Source: Litchfieldella xinjiangensis
Lineage (GTDB): Bacteria > Pseudomonadota > Gammaproteobacteria > Pseudomonadales > Halomonadaceae
DNA length: 64,000 nt
NCBI RefSeq assembly: GCF_000759345.1
Contig: NZ_JPZL01000002.1
Coordinates: 434,001-498,000 of the forward strand
Direction of reading: 5' to 3'
The translations under genes were made by a program, and so were the position numbers. Under the pieces are notes generated by a model. It was given only the letters and a program-made list of their open reading frames with translations. It did not search any database and was not told the DNA's origin. This document shows positions 54,401 to 63,508 of the stretch, one piece after another. Position 1 is the stretch's first letter. Every line of letters starts with the position of its first letter.

Positions 54401-54456
54401 ATGAAGCAATGGCACGTCAAGCCATGACGAGTCGCGCCATGACGAGTCGCGCATGA
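54401..54456 (+). promoter_or_regulatory. Two overlapping mini-ORFs leading into the DUF1850 gene
   Basis: ATG 54401 reads MKQWHVKP then TGA at 54425-54427, which overlaps ATG 54424. That second frame reads MTSRAMTSRA and ends with TGA at 54454-54456, overlapping the DUF1850 start ATG 54453. Each junction is ATGA. This staircase could couple translation from the receptor gene to the DUF1850 gene, whose own ribosome site is weak. Confidence 0.4.
54421..54450 (+). repeat. 15-base direct repeat, two copies plus a partial third
   Basis: GCCATGACGAGTCGC occurs at 54421-54435 and 54436-54450; a degenerate third copy (GCATGACGAG) carries the DUF1850 start codon. Repeat length is a multiple of three, so gain or loss of a unit would keep the mini-ORF frame. 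Confidence 0.8.
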
Positions 54457-54998
54457 CGAGACAATCCAAGCCATGGGGGCGGGCCTTGCTGCCCGCCCTT
54501 TCCTTGTGTGTGGCAGTGAACACGCTGTGCCTGGTGTCGAGCGTGCAGGCCGGTGGCCCGCAGCAGGGCGAGTCGCCCGAACCAGCGACGCCGGCAGGCG
54601 CCTGGTTGGACGTACTCGATGCCGAGCAGCAGCGTATCGCTACCCTGGCCATGCCTTCCGGGGCAGGGTGGTGCATGGTATGGAACCACTCCGTGGAGGG
54701 GTTTCCGGTGCATGACTGTTACCGCAATCGGGACGGTCGCATGGTGCTCGAGCGCAGTCATCAACCCGATTACGCTGCGGGGCTGGGGCCCGTACTCGGT
54801 CGCGGCAAGCCGCGCTCCGACGGCGCAGGCGGTTACTGGATCGAGGATATCGATGAGCCGGTAATCGGAAATCGCTATCTGCTTCGGGTCGGTTCGCCCA
54901 AGGTCAATCATCGGTTGGTGAATGGCGACACGCTGATCAGTCTCAGTGAGCTGGCCGCAGGGGAGCGGGTGGAGATTCACCTGCGCACCGAAAAATAA
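54453..54998 (+). CDS. DUF1850 protein of the TAXI-TRAP system
   Basis: A 181-residue protein with an N-terminal signal or anchor (LLPALSLCVAVNTLCLVSS). The DUF1850 core follows: WCMVWNHSVEGFPVHDCYRN (about 73-92), HQPDYAAGLGPVLGRG and WIEDIDEPVIGNRYLLRVGS. DUF1850 genes are regularly found beside TAXI receptors and fused TRAP permeases, so an accessory transport role is likely, though unproven. The start lies in a degenerate copy of a 15-base tandem repeat with no good ribosome site. Confidence 0.85.
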   Translation: MTRQSKPWGRALLPALSLCVAVNTLCLVSSVQAGGPQQGESPEPATPAGAWLDVLDAEQQRIATLAMPSGAGWCMVWNHSVEGFPVHDCYRNRDGRMVLERSHQPDYAAGLGPVLGRGKPRSDGAGGYWIEDIDEPVIGNRYLLRVGSPKVNHRLVNGDTLISLSELAAGERVEIHLRTEK

Positions 54999-55020
54999 GT
55001 AAGTAAAACACGAGGTCCTT

Positions 55021-57036
55021 ATGAGCGAGCCTGGAACGTCGGCCATCGTACCCGGGAGCCAAGCCAACCACTCCCGCCCCATCCTCTGGCTGATCACGCT
55101 GGTGGCGGTGGCGCTATCGCTGTTTCAGATGTACTCCGCGGGCATTCAGCCCCTGGGCCTCTTCTATCAGCGCAGCATTCACCTGGCCCTGGTGATGATG
55201 CTGGCCTTCCTGATGTTTCCGGTCTTCGGACCCCACCGCAAGCGCGGCGTGGTCGGAGGCATCATCGATCTGGCATTCTTCGGCGGGGCGTTGCTGACCG
55301 GCGGTTACCTGGTCCTGTACCTCGACGAAATCATTTCGCGGGCGGGGTTCTGGAGCCAGACCGATATCGTCGTAGGCTGCATTGCCACGATCACCGTGCT
55401 CGAGGCCAGCCGGCGGGCGGTGGGGCTGGGCATGACGATCATCGGTCTGCTGGCCATCGTCTATGCCTTTGCCGGGCCAAGGGGGGAGTTGCCCTGGTTG
55501 AGCGACTTTATGCCGGGGATCATGGAGCACCGGGGCTACGGCCTCGATCGTCTGGTCGGCCAGCTCTACCTGGGGCAGGAAGGGATTTTCGGTTTGCCGC
55601 TGGGCGTCGCGGCAACCTATATCTTCGTCTTCGTACTGTTCGGCGCCTTTCTCGAGAGTACGGGCGCCGGCAAGTTCTTCATCGACATGGCCTATGCCGC
55701 CACCGGGCGCCAACGCGGCGGGCCCGCCAAGGCGGCGGTACTCGCGTCGGCCGGCATGGGGTCGATTTCGGGAAGCGCCATCGCCAACGTGGTGACCACC
55801 GGGGCCTTTACCATTCCTCTGATGAAGCGTCTGGGCTACAAGCCGCACCAGGCAGGCGGTATCGAGGCGGCAGCCTCGACCGGGGGCCAGATAACGCCGC
55901 CGTTGATGGGCGCCGGGGCCTTCCTGATTGCCGAATATACCAACGTGCCGTACCTCGAGATCGTCAAGATCAGCATCCTCCCGGCGATCATGTACTTCGC
56001 CACGGTCTACCTGTTCGTGCACATCATCGCACTCAAGCAGGGCATGCAGGGAGTACCGCGCTCGGACCTGCCCAAGATGCGCGACGTGATGCATGCGGGC
56101 TGGCACTTCCTGCTGCCACTTGCGGTGCTGGTGTGGCTGCTGGTGATGAACATGTCGCCGATGCGCGTGGGCTTCTATGCGGTGATTTCGGTGATCGCCG
56201 TGGCGGTGTTGCGCTATGCGATCTGGTTCTTCTTCGTAGCGCCCCAGCAGGGCCAGAACGTGACCCTGGCGAGTACCGCCGGCGTGGTGAAGGCGGGTCT
56301 CGTCAAGCTGGTCGAAGGCCTGGAGCTCGGCGCACGCAATGCCGTTGCGGTTTCCATGGCCTGTGCCGTGGCCGGCATCATCGTCGGTGTGGTGGGCCTG
56401 ACTGGGCTGGGGCTTAAGTTTTCGGCCATGATGATGGCATTCTCCGGCGGCAACCTGTTCCTGGCCCTGGTCATGGTGCTGCTGGCCAGTCTCGTATTGG
56501 GCATGGGGCTTCCGGTCACCGCAAGCTACATCGTGCTGATCGTGTTGGTTGGCCCGGCACTGACCAATGAATTCGGCGTGCCGCTGGTGATCGCGCATCT
56601 GGTGGTGTTCTGGTACTCCCAGGATTCCAACGTCACGCCACCCATTGCGCTCGCCGGGTTCGCCGGGGCGGCGATTGCCGGCAGCAAGCCCATGGAAACC
56701 GGGTTCCAGGCCTGGAAATTCGCCAAGGGCCTCTACCTGATCCCGCTGTTCATGGTCTACAACCCCGAAATCATCATAGGTGGGCCGGCGGTGCTCGTTG
56801 CCTGGAATGCGCTGATTGCGATTGCGGCACTGCTCGCCTTTGCGGCGAGTCTCGAGGGGTACCTGTTCACGCGCATGGACCCCGTTTCGCGATTGGCCCT
56901 GGTGGCGGCCACCGTCGGCGTGTTCTACCCCAACCCCTATGCCGAGGTGGCAGGGCTGGCAACGATCCTCGTGGTGCTGGCATCCAACTGGCTGAATTAC
57001 CGTCGCCATGGCAGTGCCGTGACCGATCCCATGTAA
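55021..57036 (+). CDS. Fused TRAP permease (4TM/12TM)
   Basis: A 671-residue fusion of the small (DctQ-like) and large (DctM-like) TRAP membrane subunits, as usual for TAXI systems. The large part contains GPAKAAVLASAGMGSISGSA, ASTGGQITPPLMGAGAFLIA, VLLASLVLGMGLPVTASYIV and WYSQDSNVTPPIALAGFAGA, all DctM motifs. About 17 membrane segments. Starts 22 bases after the DUF1850 stop with GAGG nearby, so receptor, DUF1850 and permease form one operon. Driven by a sodium gradient in characterised TRAP systems. Confidence 0.93.
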   Translation: MSEPGTSAIVPGSQANHSRPILWLITLVAVALSLFQMYSAGIQPLGLFYQRSIHLALVMMLAFLMFPVFGPHRKRGVVGGIIDLAFFGGALLTGGYLVLYLDEIISRAGFWSQTDIVVGCIATITVLEASRRAVGLGMTIIGLLAIVYAFAGPRGELPWLSDFMPGIMEHRGYGLDRLVGQLYLGQEGIFGLPLGVAATYIFVFVLFGAFLESTGAGKFFIDMAYAATGRQRGGPAKAAVLASAGMGSISGSAIANVVTTGAFTIPLMKRLGYKPHQAGGIEAAASTGGQITPPLMGAGAFLIAEYTNVPYLEIVKISILPAIMYFATVYLFVHIIALKQGMQGVPRSDLPKMRDVMHAGWHFLLPLAVLVWLLVMNMSPMRVGFYAVISVIAVAVLRYAIWFFFVAPQQGQNVTLASTAGVVKAGLVKLVEGLELGARNAVAVSMACAVAGIIVGVVGLTGLGLKFSAMMMAFSGGNLFLALVMVLLASLVLGMGLPVTASYIVLIVLVGPALTNEFGVPLVIAHLVVFWYSQDSNVTPPIALAGFAGAAIAGSKPMETGFQAWKFAKGLYLIPLFMVYNPEIIIGGPAVLVAWNALIAIAALLAFAASLEGYLFTRMDPVSRLALVAATVGVFYPNPYAEVAGLATILVVLASNWLNYRRHGSAVTDPM

Positions 57037-57169
57037 GGTGGGCGGACCTTTCCTCTCCGGGGATATCCCGGTATGCTGCGCGGTTTTCGGACGCTCTCGC
57101 CCCCCGACTCCGCACGCATGACGCTGGCACATCCCGGGGGAGGAGACGCCAACTGGCAGGGGGAGAGGC

Positions 57170-57676
57170 ATGTCAACGTCGAAGCAAGCGCCGCGAGTGG
57201 GCGTGATCATGGGTTCCAAGTCCGACTGGCCGATCATGGAGCATGCCGTGGCCATGCTGGAGCACCTCGGTGTGGCTTGCGAGACGCGTGTCGTTTCCGC
57301 CCACCGCACACCCGATCTGCTGTTCGATTATGCCAAGAGCGCCGCTGAACGTGGCCTCCAGGTGATTGTCGCCGGTGCGGGCGGGGCGGCTCATCTCCCG
57401 GGTATGGTCGCTTCGCAGACCGCGCTGCCAGTGTTGGGGGTTCCGGTAGAATCCAAATCGCTGAAAGGACTGGATTCCTTGCTTTCAATTGCTCAGATGC
57501 CCGGCGGCATCGCCGTGGGCACATTGGCCATCGGCAAGGCGGGTGCGACCAATGCGGGGCTGCTTGCCGCACAGATCGTGGCACTTCAGGACGATCGTGT
57601 ACGTGCCGCCGTCGAGGCTTTCCGCACCGAACAGACCCAGAAAGTCCTCGACAACCCCGATCCGCGGGCCGAGTGA
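57170..57676 (+). CDS. purE: N5-carboxyaminoimidazole ribonucleotide mutase PurE
   Basis: A 168-residue class I PurE converting N5-CAIR to CAIR in purine synthesis. Signatures: [14 protein letters not shown] (about 10-23), [14 protein letters not shown] (catalytic His in SAHR), [18 protein letters not shown], and [28 protein letters not shown] precedes the ATG. Nineteen bases separate it from purK, so they are cotranscribed. Confidence 0.96.
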   Translation: MSTSKQAPRVGVIMGSKSDWPIMEHAVAMLEHLGVACETRVVSAHRTPDLLFDYAKSAAERGLQVIVAGAGGAAHLPGMVASQTALPVLGVPVESKSLKGLDSLLSIAQMPGGIAVGTLAIGKAGATNAGLLAAQIVALQDDRVRAAVEAFRTEQTQKVLDNPDPRAE

Positions 57677-57695
57677 GCAGACGAAGGAGAGCGAC

Positions 57696-58823
57696 ATGAA
57701 TATTGGCATCCTGGGTGCTGGCCAGCTAGGCCGCATGCTTGCACTGGCGGGCTATCCCTTGGCCAACCGCTTCACGTTCCTCGATACCACGGGTCAGCCC
57801 AGTGCCGGCATCGGTGACATCATGGTGTTCGAAAGCCACGCCGAGAACGACCCGGGGCAGCTCGACGCCTTCCTGGCCAAGGTCGACGTGGTCACTTACG
57901 AGTTCGAACACTTGCCCGTCGATCTGGTACGTGCCATAGAAGCCCAGAAGCCGGTCTATCCCTCCAGCCAAGCCATTCAGGTGTGCCAGAACCGGGCCGA
58001 GGAAAAGGCGCTGTTCGATCGCCTGGGCATTCCGACCCCGCGCTATCGACTGGTGGAGAGTGCCGAGCAGCTCGAGGCGGCGGCGCGCGAGCTGGGCTGC
58101 CCTGTCGTGGCCAAGTCGATCACCGAGGGCTATGACGGCAAGGGCCAGGCCGTGCTGCGCGACCCTGCCGAGGCGGCCGAGGCCTGGCAATCCATTGGCC
58201 ATTCCCGGTTGATCGTCGAAGCCTTCGTCGATTTCGTCCGTGAGGTTTCCATCATCGCGGTACGGGGCCGTGACGGGCAGGTGGTTTTCTACCCCATGGC
58301 CGAGAACGTGCATGTCGACGGTATCCTGCGCTACTCGCTGGCGCCTATGCCCGATCTTGATGCCCAGGTACAGCAGACCGCCGATGACTACATCCGCGCC
58401 TTGCTCGATGCGCTCGATTATGTCGGTGTACTCACGCTCGAACTGTTCCAGACCCGGGATGGCGAATTGCTGGCCAACGAGATGGCGCCCCGGGTCCACA
58501 ACTCGGGCCATTGGAGCATGGATGGTGCCGTGACCAGCCAGTTCGAGAACCACCTGCGTGCCATCCAGGGGCTGTCGCTGGGCGATACGGCGGCGCGACA
58601 GCCCACCTGCATGATCAACGTCATCGGCCGCGAAGGCGACCCGGAATCGATCCTGGCGATTGGCGACGCCCACCTGCATCGCTACGACAAGGACGAGCGT
58701 CCCGGCCGTAAGCTTGGGCATGTCAACCTGGTGGCGCCCAGTCATGCCGAACTCCTGGAAAAGGTGCGCGCCTGTGCGGCCCTCTTGCCCGACGCGCCTG
58801 AGCCGCAGTTCAGCTTCGAGTAA
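57696..58823 (+). CDS. purK: N5-carboxyaminoimidazole ribonucleotide synthase PurK
   Basis: A 375-residue ATP-grasp enzyme making N5-CAIR from AIR, ATP and bicarbonate. N-terminal IGILGAGQLGRMLALAGYPL, SQAIQVCQNRAEEKALFDRL, VVAKSITEGYDGKGQAVL (ATP lid) and LLANEMAPRVHNSGHWSMDG with metal ligands. GAAGGAGA precedes ATG 57696; the longer frame from 57489 overlaps purE and is rejected. A large hairpin follows the stop. Confidence 0.96.
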   Translation: MNIGILGAGQLGRMLALAGYPLANRFTFLDTTGQPSAGIGDIMVFESHAENDPGQLDAFLAKVDVVTYEFEHLPVDLVRAIEAQKPVYPSSQAIQVCQNRAEEKALFDRLGIPTPRYRLVESAEQLEAAARELGCPVVAKSITEGYDGKGQAVLRDPAEAAEAWQSIGHSRLIVEAFVDFVREVSIIAVRGRDGQVVFYPMAENVHVDGILRYSLAPMPDLDAQVQQTADDYIRALLDALDYVGVLTLELFQTRDGELLANEMAPRVHNSGHWSMDGAVTSQFENHLRAIQGLSLGDTAARQPTCMINVIGREGDPESILAIGDAHLHRYDKDERPGRKLGHVNLVAPSHAELLEKVRACAALLPDAPEPQFSFE

Positions 58824-58840
58824 CGTTCCCGTCCTTCCTG

Positions 58841-58889
58841 CTTCACACCACGAGGCCGCCGTTTTTCACGGCGGTCTCGTGGTGTGAAG
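58841..58889 (+). terminator. Long 21-bp hairpin after purK
   Basis: Arms 58841-58861 (CTTCACACCACGAGGCCGCCG) and 58869-58889 pair at all but one position, and that one can form G-U. The loop is TTTTTCA. No U tract follows on the plus strand, so it may act as an mRNA 3' protector or a bidirectional terminator. Confidence 0.6.
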
Positions 58890-59049
58890 CACTCCTCGCC
58901 CGCCCGGTAAATAGAGCGATCATTTCGGCCGGCCGATCCTGAAGGGGCCGTCGTCAGCGCTCAGTCAACGCGCACCACCCTTGGCCAATCGCCAACCCCG
59001 TTTAAATCGGTTACAAGTATTCCATCTTGTTAACGTGACACGACGGCAC

Positions 59050-61425
59050 ATGTATCAGATAACCGGAAAGCAGCAGGGTGGGGCGGATGATGCGCCAGCG
59101 CCGAGTGGCGAGCGGTATCTGGGTGCCTATCGGACCAACGCCAGGCGGCTCCAGGCCGAGCAGGTCGCCCTGCTGTTTCAGGGCCTGTGGCAACCGGTGC
59201 TGGCCAGTGCCACAGCGGCAACTCTGCTGGTAGCCGCGATGTGGCCGGTGCTCGATCGGGTCATGTTGCTCACTTGGCTCGCTGCGCTGCTGAGCGTATC
59301 GGGATTGCGGCTATGGCTGGCCCGCTGGTATCTACGCTTGCCTAGCGAACGCCAGCGGCAGCAACGCTGGTTGTGGCGTTTTTCCCTGGGCACCGTGGCC
59401 TCCGGCGCGGTCTGGGGCATGGCAGGCATCGTCATGTTCGCCCCCCAGCACCCGACGCAACTTGCTGCGTTGGCCATCGTCCTGGCCGGGATTGCCGCCG
59501 GTGGGATCACGACCCTTTCCTCGGTCTGGTGGGTGGCGTTGGCCTTCGTGATACCCATCCTGTTGCCCTTGATGGTTCAGTTCCTGATCCAGGGTTCTGC
59601 CGTATCACTGCTGATCGGGTTACTCATGCTGCTCTTGCTGGGTCTGGTGACCGTCTCCAGCGGTCGGCTGAGCAAGATCATCCGCGACAACATCGGCTTG
59701 CGCCTAACCATGGCGTCTCGCGAGGCGCAGCTGTTGGAGAGCGAGAACCGCTATCGAATGATTTTTCATTACTCGCCCCTGGGGGTCTTTCATTTCGACC
59801 GCCATGGCGTTCTGGTCGACTGCAATGACAAGTTCATCGACATCATGGGCTCCGCCCGAAGCCGCCTGGTGGGACTGAATCTGCTGCATGCCATTGACGA
59901 TGTCAGCGTCAAGGCAGCCATACGCAACGCGCTCGACAGTGGGGTTGGCTACTACGAAGGGGTCTACCGTGCGACGACGTCCGGAAAGGTGACGCCATTG
60001 CGAGGCTTTTTCAGCGGTGTGCGTAACATGGGCGGCGATATCAGCGGTGGGGTGGCCGTGGTCGAGGACTTCACCGAGCGCAAGCGTACCGAAGCCATCA
60101 TCCATCATCAGGCCTACTACGATGCGCTGACCGATCTGCCCAACCGCCGCATGCTCCTCGATCATCTCGCCGAAACGCTCAAGACGCATCGTGGCGAGGG
60201 AGAACATGGCGCGCTCTTTTTCCTCGATCTGGATCGTTTCAAGTCGGTCAACGACTCCCTGGGGCATGCCTACGGCGATCATCTTCTGATCCAGGTCGCG
60301 GATCGCCTCCGCGACGTGCTGGGTGACGAGGACATGGCGGCGCGCCTGAGCGGGGACGAATTCGTGGTCATGCTACCGCGGCTGGGGCGCCGGGAGGCGA
60401 CCGTGCGCGACGATGCTCAAATGCATGCAGAGCAACTGCTGCAAGCGCTTACGCAGCCCTACCAGATCGATGACCGACGGGTGAATGTCACCCCCAGTAT
60501 CGGCTATGTGGTATTTCCGGCTGCAGCCGAGACCCCGGAAAATGTACTCAAGTACGCGGATACGGCCATGTATCGCGCCAAGGCCCGGGGGCGGGCGCAG
60601 GTGTGCGGTTACGAGCCGAGCATGCAGGCAGAGGTCGAAGAGGGCCTGGCTCTCGAACAGGCGTTGCGCTCGGCCGTGCATGATGGCTCGCTGTACCTTC
60701 ACTATCAGCCTCAGGTCGACGGTCATGGGCGTATCGTCGGAGCCGAGGCGTTGCTGCGCTGGGAGCATCCGCAGTGGGGGCGGATCCCGCCAGACCGGTT
60801 CATACCCGTAGCCGAGGAGAGCGACCTGATCGTCGAGCTCGAGGTCTGGGTGCTTCGGCAAGCCCTGGCATGCCTCGCCGAGAGTGGTGCCGCGCGTCTG
60901 CCCACGCTTTCGGTGAATATCAGTGCACGCCACTTCAGTCACAGCGATTTCCTGCCGCGCTTGGCCGAGCTGATCATGCATGCGGGCGTTGCGCCGTCTC
61001 GTCTGGTGCTGGAACTGACCGAAAGCGTGCTGATCGATAGCCTGGACGCGGCAGCGTCACGCATGCAAGCGATAAAGGACATCGGTGTGGGGATTGCCAT
61101 CGATGACTTCGGTACCGGCTACTCATCGCTCTCCTATCTCAAGCGCTTACCGGTCGACGAGCTCAAGATCGATCGTAGTTTCATCGACGATATCGACGAA
61201 ACAGGTGCCGAAACCGGCATCGTCGAGGCGATCATTGCCGTGGCGCACCACTTGCGCCTGCGGGTGATTGCCGAGGGGGTCGAAACGCAAGCGCAACGCG
61301 ATTTCCTGGCCGAGCACGGCTGCTGTCTTTACCAGGGCTTCTGGTTCCATCGCCCCATGCCGTTAAGCGACTTCAAGCGTTGCCTGGATGCGCCCCGGCG
61401 CCCGCATTCGGCGCCGGCCTCATAA
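59050..61425 (+). CDS. PAS-GGDEF-EAL c-di-GMP protein
   Basis: 791 residues from ATG 59050. Hydrophobic N-terminus with several membrane segments (about 55-215), a PAS domain (about 230-345, NRYRMIFHYSPLGVFHFDRH), GGDEF with LTDLPNRRMLLDHL and a variant SGDEF at 434-438, and EAL with EALLRWEHP (566), VNISARHFSHSDFL, LVLELTESVL, IDDFGTGYSSLSYL, LKIDRSFIDD and VIAEGVETQAQ. All EAL catalytic residues are present, so phosphodiesterase activity is likely; SGDEF is also compatible with cyclase activity. Start uncertain: the frame is open to a TTG at 58981. Confidence 0.88.
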   Translation: MYQITGKQQGGADDAPAPSGERYLGAYRTNARRLQAEQVALLFQGLWQPVLASATAATLLVAAMWPVLDRVMLLTWLAALLSVSGLRLWLARWYLRLPSERQRQQRWLWRFSLGTVASGAVWGMAGIVMFAPQHPTQLAALAIVLAGIAAGGITTLSSVWWVALAFVIPILLPLMVQFLIQGSAVSLLIGLLMLLLLGLVTVSSGRLSKIIRDNIGLRLTMASREAQLLESENRYRMIFHYSPLGVFHFDRHGVLVDCNDKFIDIMGSARSRLVGLNLLHAIDDVSVKAAIRNALDSGVGYYEGVYRATTSGKVTPLRGFFSGVRNMGGDISGGVAVVEDFTERKRTEAIIHHQAYYDALTDLPNRRMLLDHLAETLKTHRGEGEHGALFFLDLDRFKSVNDSLGHAYGDHLLIQVADRLRDVLGDEDMAARLSGDEFVVMLPRLGRREATVRDDAQMHAEQLLQALTQPYQIDDRRVNVTPSIGYVVFPAAAETPENVLKYADTAMYRAKARGRAQVCGYEPSMQAEVEEGLALEQALRSAVHDGSLYLHYQPQVDGHGRIVGAEALLRWEHPQWGRIPPDRFIPVAEESDLIVELEVWVLRQALACLAESGAARLPTLSVNISARHFSHSDFLPRLAELIMHAGVAPSRLVLELTESVLIDSLDAAASRMQAIKDIGVGIAIDDFGTGYSSLSYLKRLPVDELKIDRSFIDDIDETGAETGIVEAIIAVAHHLRLRVIAEGVETQAQRDFLAEHGCCLYQGFWFHRPMPLSDFKRCLDAPRRPHSAPAS

Positions 61426-61448
61426 GCACCACCGGGGTAGGCAATCGA

Positions 61449-62249
61449 TCAGCCAAGCCCGCCGACCCACCATAGCCACAGGGCGATCAGGGCGAAGTGG
61501 CCGGGGTACCAGGCGAGCCACAAGCGGCGCGGCATCCTGACCGCGACCCTGGGTAGCCATTGCCCAGCGCCGGCGGCAATCAGAAGCACGGCCAGGCAGG
61601 TGCCTACGGTGAACGACTTGGCCAGGTCACTGCTGTTCATCAGACCGCAGACCAGCAGTACCGGTAGCGCAGCGGCCACCGCCGTCAGCCGTTCGAGCAG
61701 GGCATCGCCCCCGGCCTGAAGATGATGCATGGCCAACATGTAAAGGGGAACCAGCAACAAGCCACGATGACCGTATTCGACCCAATGGCCCAGCAGATAC
61801 CACAGCGCCAGGGAGGCCACCATGGCGAACACGACCCAGGGGGTGCCGAGCGTTCCGTCCCGTTGCCGTTCGAGCAGCAGACGAAGCCCGGCTCCCCAGG
61901 CAAGCCCGGCGGCCAGGGTAAAGCAGATGTTGAGAATCAACCCATCGAAGACGCGCGGCATCATCATGTAGGGAAGCTGGGCCACCAGGCCGATGACTAG
62001 AATGCGGCGCGCGTAGCGCAGGGGGTTGCGGGTATTGAATAGCCCATGCCAGGCAACCATCGCGGCAAACAGCGGGAAGGCGATGCGCCCGATCGATGAG
62101 CCGGCCCAATCGAGCTCCCATGCCTGGGGAACCACGTAGCGGCTCAAGTGATCGACGGTCATGGTGAACAGGGCCAGCCATTGGCCCCAGCCGGTCCAGT
62201 TCGAGGAGGGGCGGGACGAGGGGAGTGCGTCGATCGCCGGTGCGGTCAT
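61449..62249 (-). CDS. TraX-family membrane protein
   Basis: 266 residues with about eight membrane helices. TraX signatures: LALFTMTVDHLSRYVVPQAW (about 30-49), IGRIAFPLFAAMVAWHGLFN, and AWYPGHFALIALWLWWVGGL near the end. TraX of F plasmid acetylates pilin, and chromosomal homologues are acyltransferase-like proteins of unknown substrate. ATG 62249 has a strong AGGAGGT site. No conjugation genes nearby, so it is a chromosomal relative. Divergent from the LysR gene. Confidence 0.82.
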   Translation of the reverse strand: MTAPAIDALPSSRPSSNWTGWGQWLALFTMTVDHLSRYVVPQAWELDWAGSSIGRIAFPLFAAMVAWHGLFNTRNPLRYARRILVIGLVAQLPYMMMPRVFDGLILNICFTLAAGLAWGAGLRLLLERQRDGTLGTPWVVFAMVASLALWYLLGHWVEYGHRGLLLVPLYMLAMHHLQAGGDALLERLTAVAAALPVLLVCGLMNSSDLAKSFTVGTCLAVLLIAAGAGQWLPRVAVRMPRRLWLAWYPGHFALIALWLWWVGGLG

Positions 62250-62378
62250 CGTTACCTCCTGTTGTAAGCGATGGCGCGGCCATGATACTGGCTTCGGCGC
62301 GCGCTGTGTACGCTTGCGATGCGGCATTCACGCATTGCGACAGACCTGTACGAGGGGGTCACTACCGGAGAGAAGAGA

Positions 62379-63341
62379 ATGCGCAACGGCTTCGGCTTCG
62401 ATCTTCGCAGTCTGGAACTGTTCGTCGAAACGCTCGAGCGCGGTAGCCAGAGCGCTGCGGCACGCCATCTTGGCCTCAAGCAATCGACGGTCTCGCAGAG
62501 CCTGGCCAACCTGGAACAGGGGCTCGGCGTGGTGCTGTTCCAGCGTCACTCCCGGCCGCTCGAGCCCACCAGTGCCGGCCGTTTCTTCTACGATCGTGCC
62601 AAGCGCATGCTGGCCGAGGCGCGAACGACGCGACGCGAACTGGTTTCGGGTGCCTTCGGCCAGTTGCACCAGGTACGCATGGCGCTGGTTGACTCGCTGG
62701 CAACGGCCGTAGGACAGCCGCTGATCGAGGTGATCAAGCGTCACACCAGCGATTACACCCTGACGACGGGACTCTCGCACATGCACGGTCATGCCCTGTT
62801 GACGCGGCATGTGGATATCATCATTTCAGACGACCGCCTGGAGAACTACGACGGTCTCGAACGGCATGCCGTTCTCGGCGAGCCGTTCGTGCTGGTGGTG
62901 CCGGGCGAATGGCACGGCCCGGTGGATAACCTGCGCTGGCTGGCTCGTCAGATGGATTTCGTGCGCTATACGCCGCAGTCGCTGATCGGGCAGACCATCG
63001 AGCGTCATCTGCGGCTCAACCGGCTCGAGCTGCCAGGGCGGCTGCATCTGGACAATACCTTCGCGGTGCTGCGTCTGGTCAGTGCCGGGGCGGGGTGGAC
63101 GATTACCACGCCGTTATGTCTTTACCAGGCGGGGCTGCAACAGCTCGGGGTGCGTGTGGCCCCGCTACCCACTGCACCGCTGCGGCGCGAATTGACCCTG
63201 GTGTCACGGCGCGACGAACTGGGCGGCCTCCCGGCCCAACTGGCCCGAGATAGCAGGCGCTTGCTGGCCCGGCACTTCCTGCAAGAGATACAGCATACCT
63301 GGCCCGACATCGCCGCCGAGCTCGACCTGCTCGCGTCGTGA
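62379..63341 (+). CDS. LysR-type transcriptional regulator
   Basis: A 320-residue LTTR. The winged helix occupies about 8-70: LRSLELFVETLERGSQSAAA, RHLGLKQSTVSQSLANLEQG and LFQRHSRPLEPTSAGRFFY. A substrate-binding domain follows (about 100-310), with DIIISDDRLENYDGLERHAV and GAGWTITTPLCLY. GGAGAG precedes ATG 62379. It lies immediately before a TRAP transporter operon with an ATCGAT palindrome between them, so it probably controls that transporter. Inducer unknown. Confidence 0.88.
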   Translation: MRNGFGFDLRSLELFVETLERGSQSAAARHLGLKQSTVSQSLANLEQGLGVVLFQRHSRPLEPTSAGRFFYDRAKRMLAEARTTRRELVSGAFGQLHQVRMALVDSLATAVGQPLIEVIKRHTSDYTLTTGLSHMHGHALLTRHVDIIISDDRLENYDGLERHAVLGEPFVLVVPGEWHGPVDNLRWLARQMDFVRYTPQSLIGQTIERHLRLNRLELPGRLHLDNTFAVLRLVSAGAGWTITTPLCLYQAGLQQLGVRVAPLPTAPLRRELTLVSRRDELGGLPAQLARDSRRLLARHFLQEIQHTWPDIAAELDLLAS

Positions 63342-63390
63342 GCGTGCCTTATTGGTGAAATGCCGTCATCGGCAGCGCTTTGATCGTGCA

Positions 63391-63409
63391 CTATCGATTT
63401 TATCGATAG
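63391..63409. promoter_or_regulatory. Perfect 8-bp palindrome between LysR and TRAP genes
   Basis: CTATCGAT-TTT-ATCGATAG. The core ATC-N9-GAT is contained in a T-N11-A layout typical of LysR recognition sites. It lies 100 bases upstream of the DctQ-like start. Confidence 0.5.
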
Positions 63410-63508
63410 GCAGGGCGTCGCTGGCATCGATGGTCTTTGCGCTTTTGCCGATCCTCTGCAAAGACTGATTGAAATAACAAACGTCACGTGCCGGGGCGCA
63501 CCGATACG

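Noticed and set aside
55114-57309. 731-codon minus-strand frame
   Set aside because: Antisense to the fused TRAP permease; His/Gln/Arg-rich composition.
61449-62249. TraX-like gene as evidence of a conjugative element
   Set aside because: No other transfer genes are present; chromosomal TraX homologues are common.
63421-63445. Sigma54 promoter (TGGCAT...TTTGC) before the TRAP genes
   Set aside because: The GG to GC distance is 16 rather than 12 bases.
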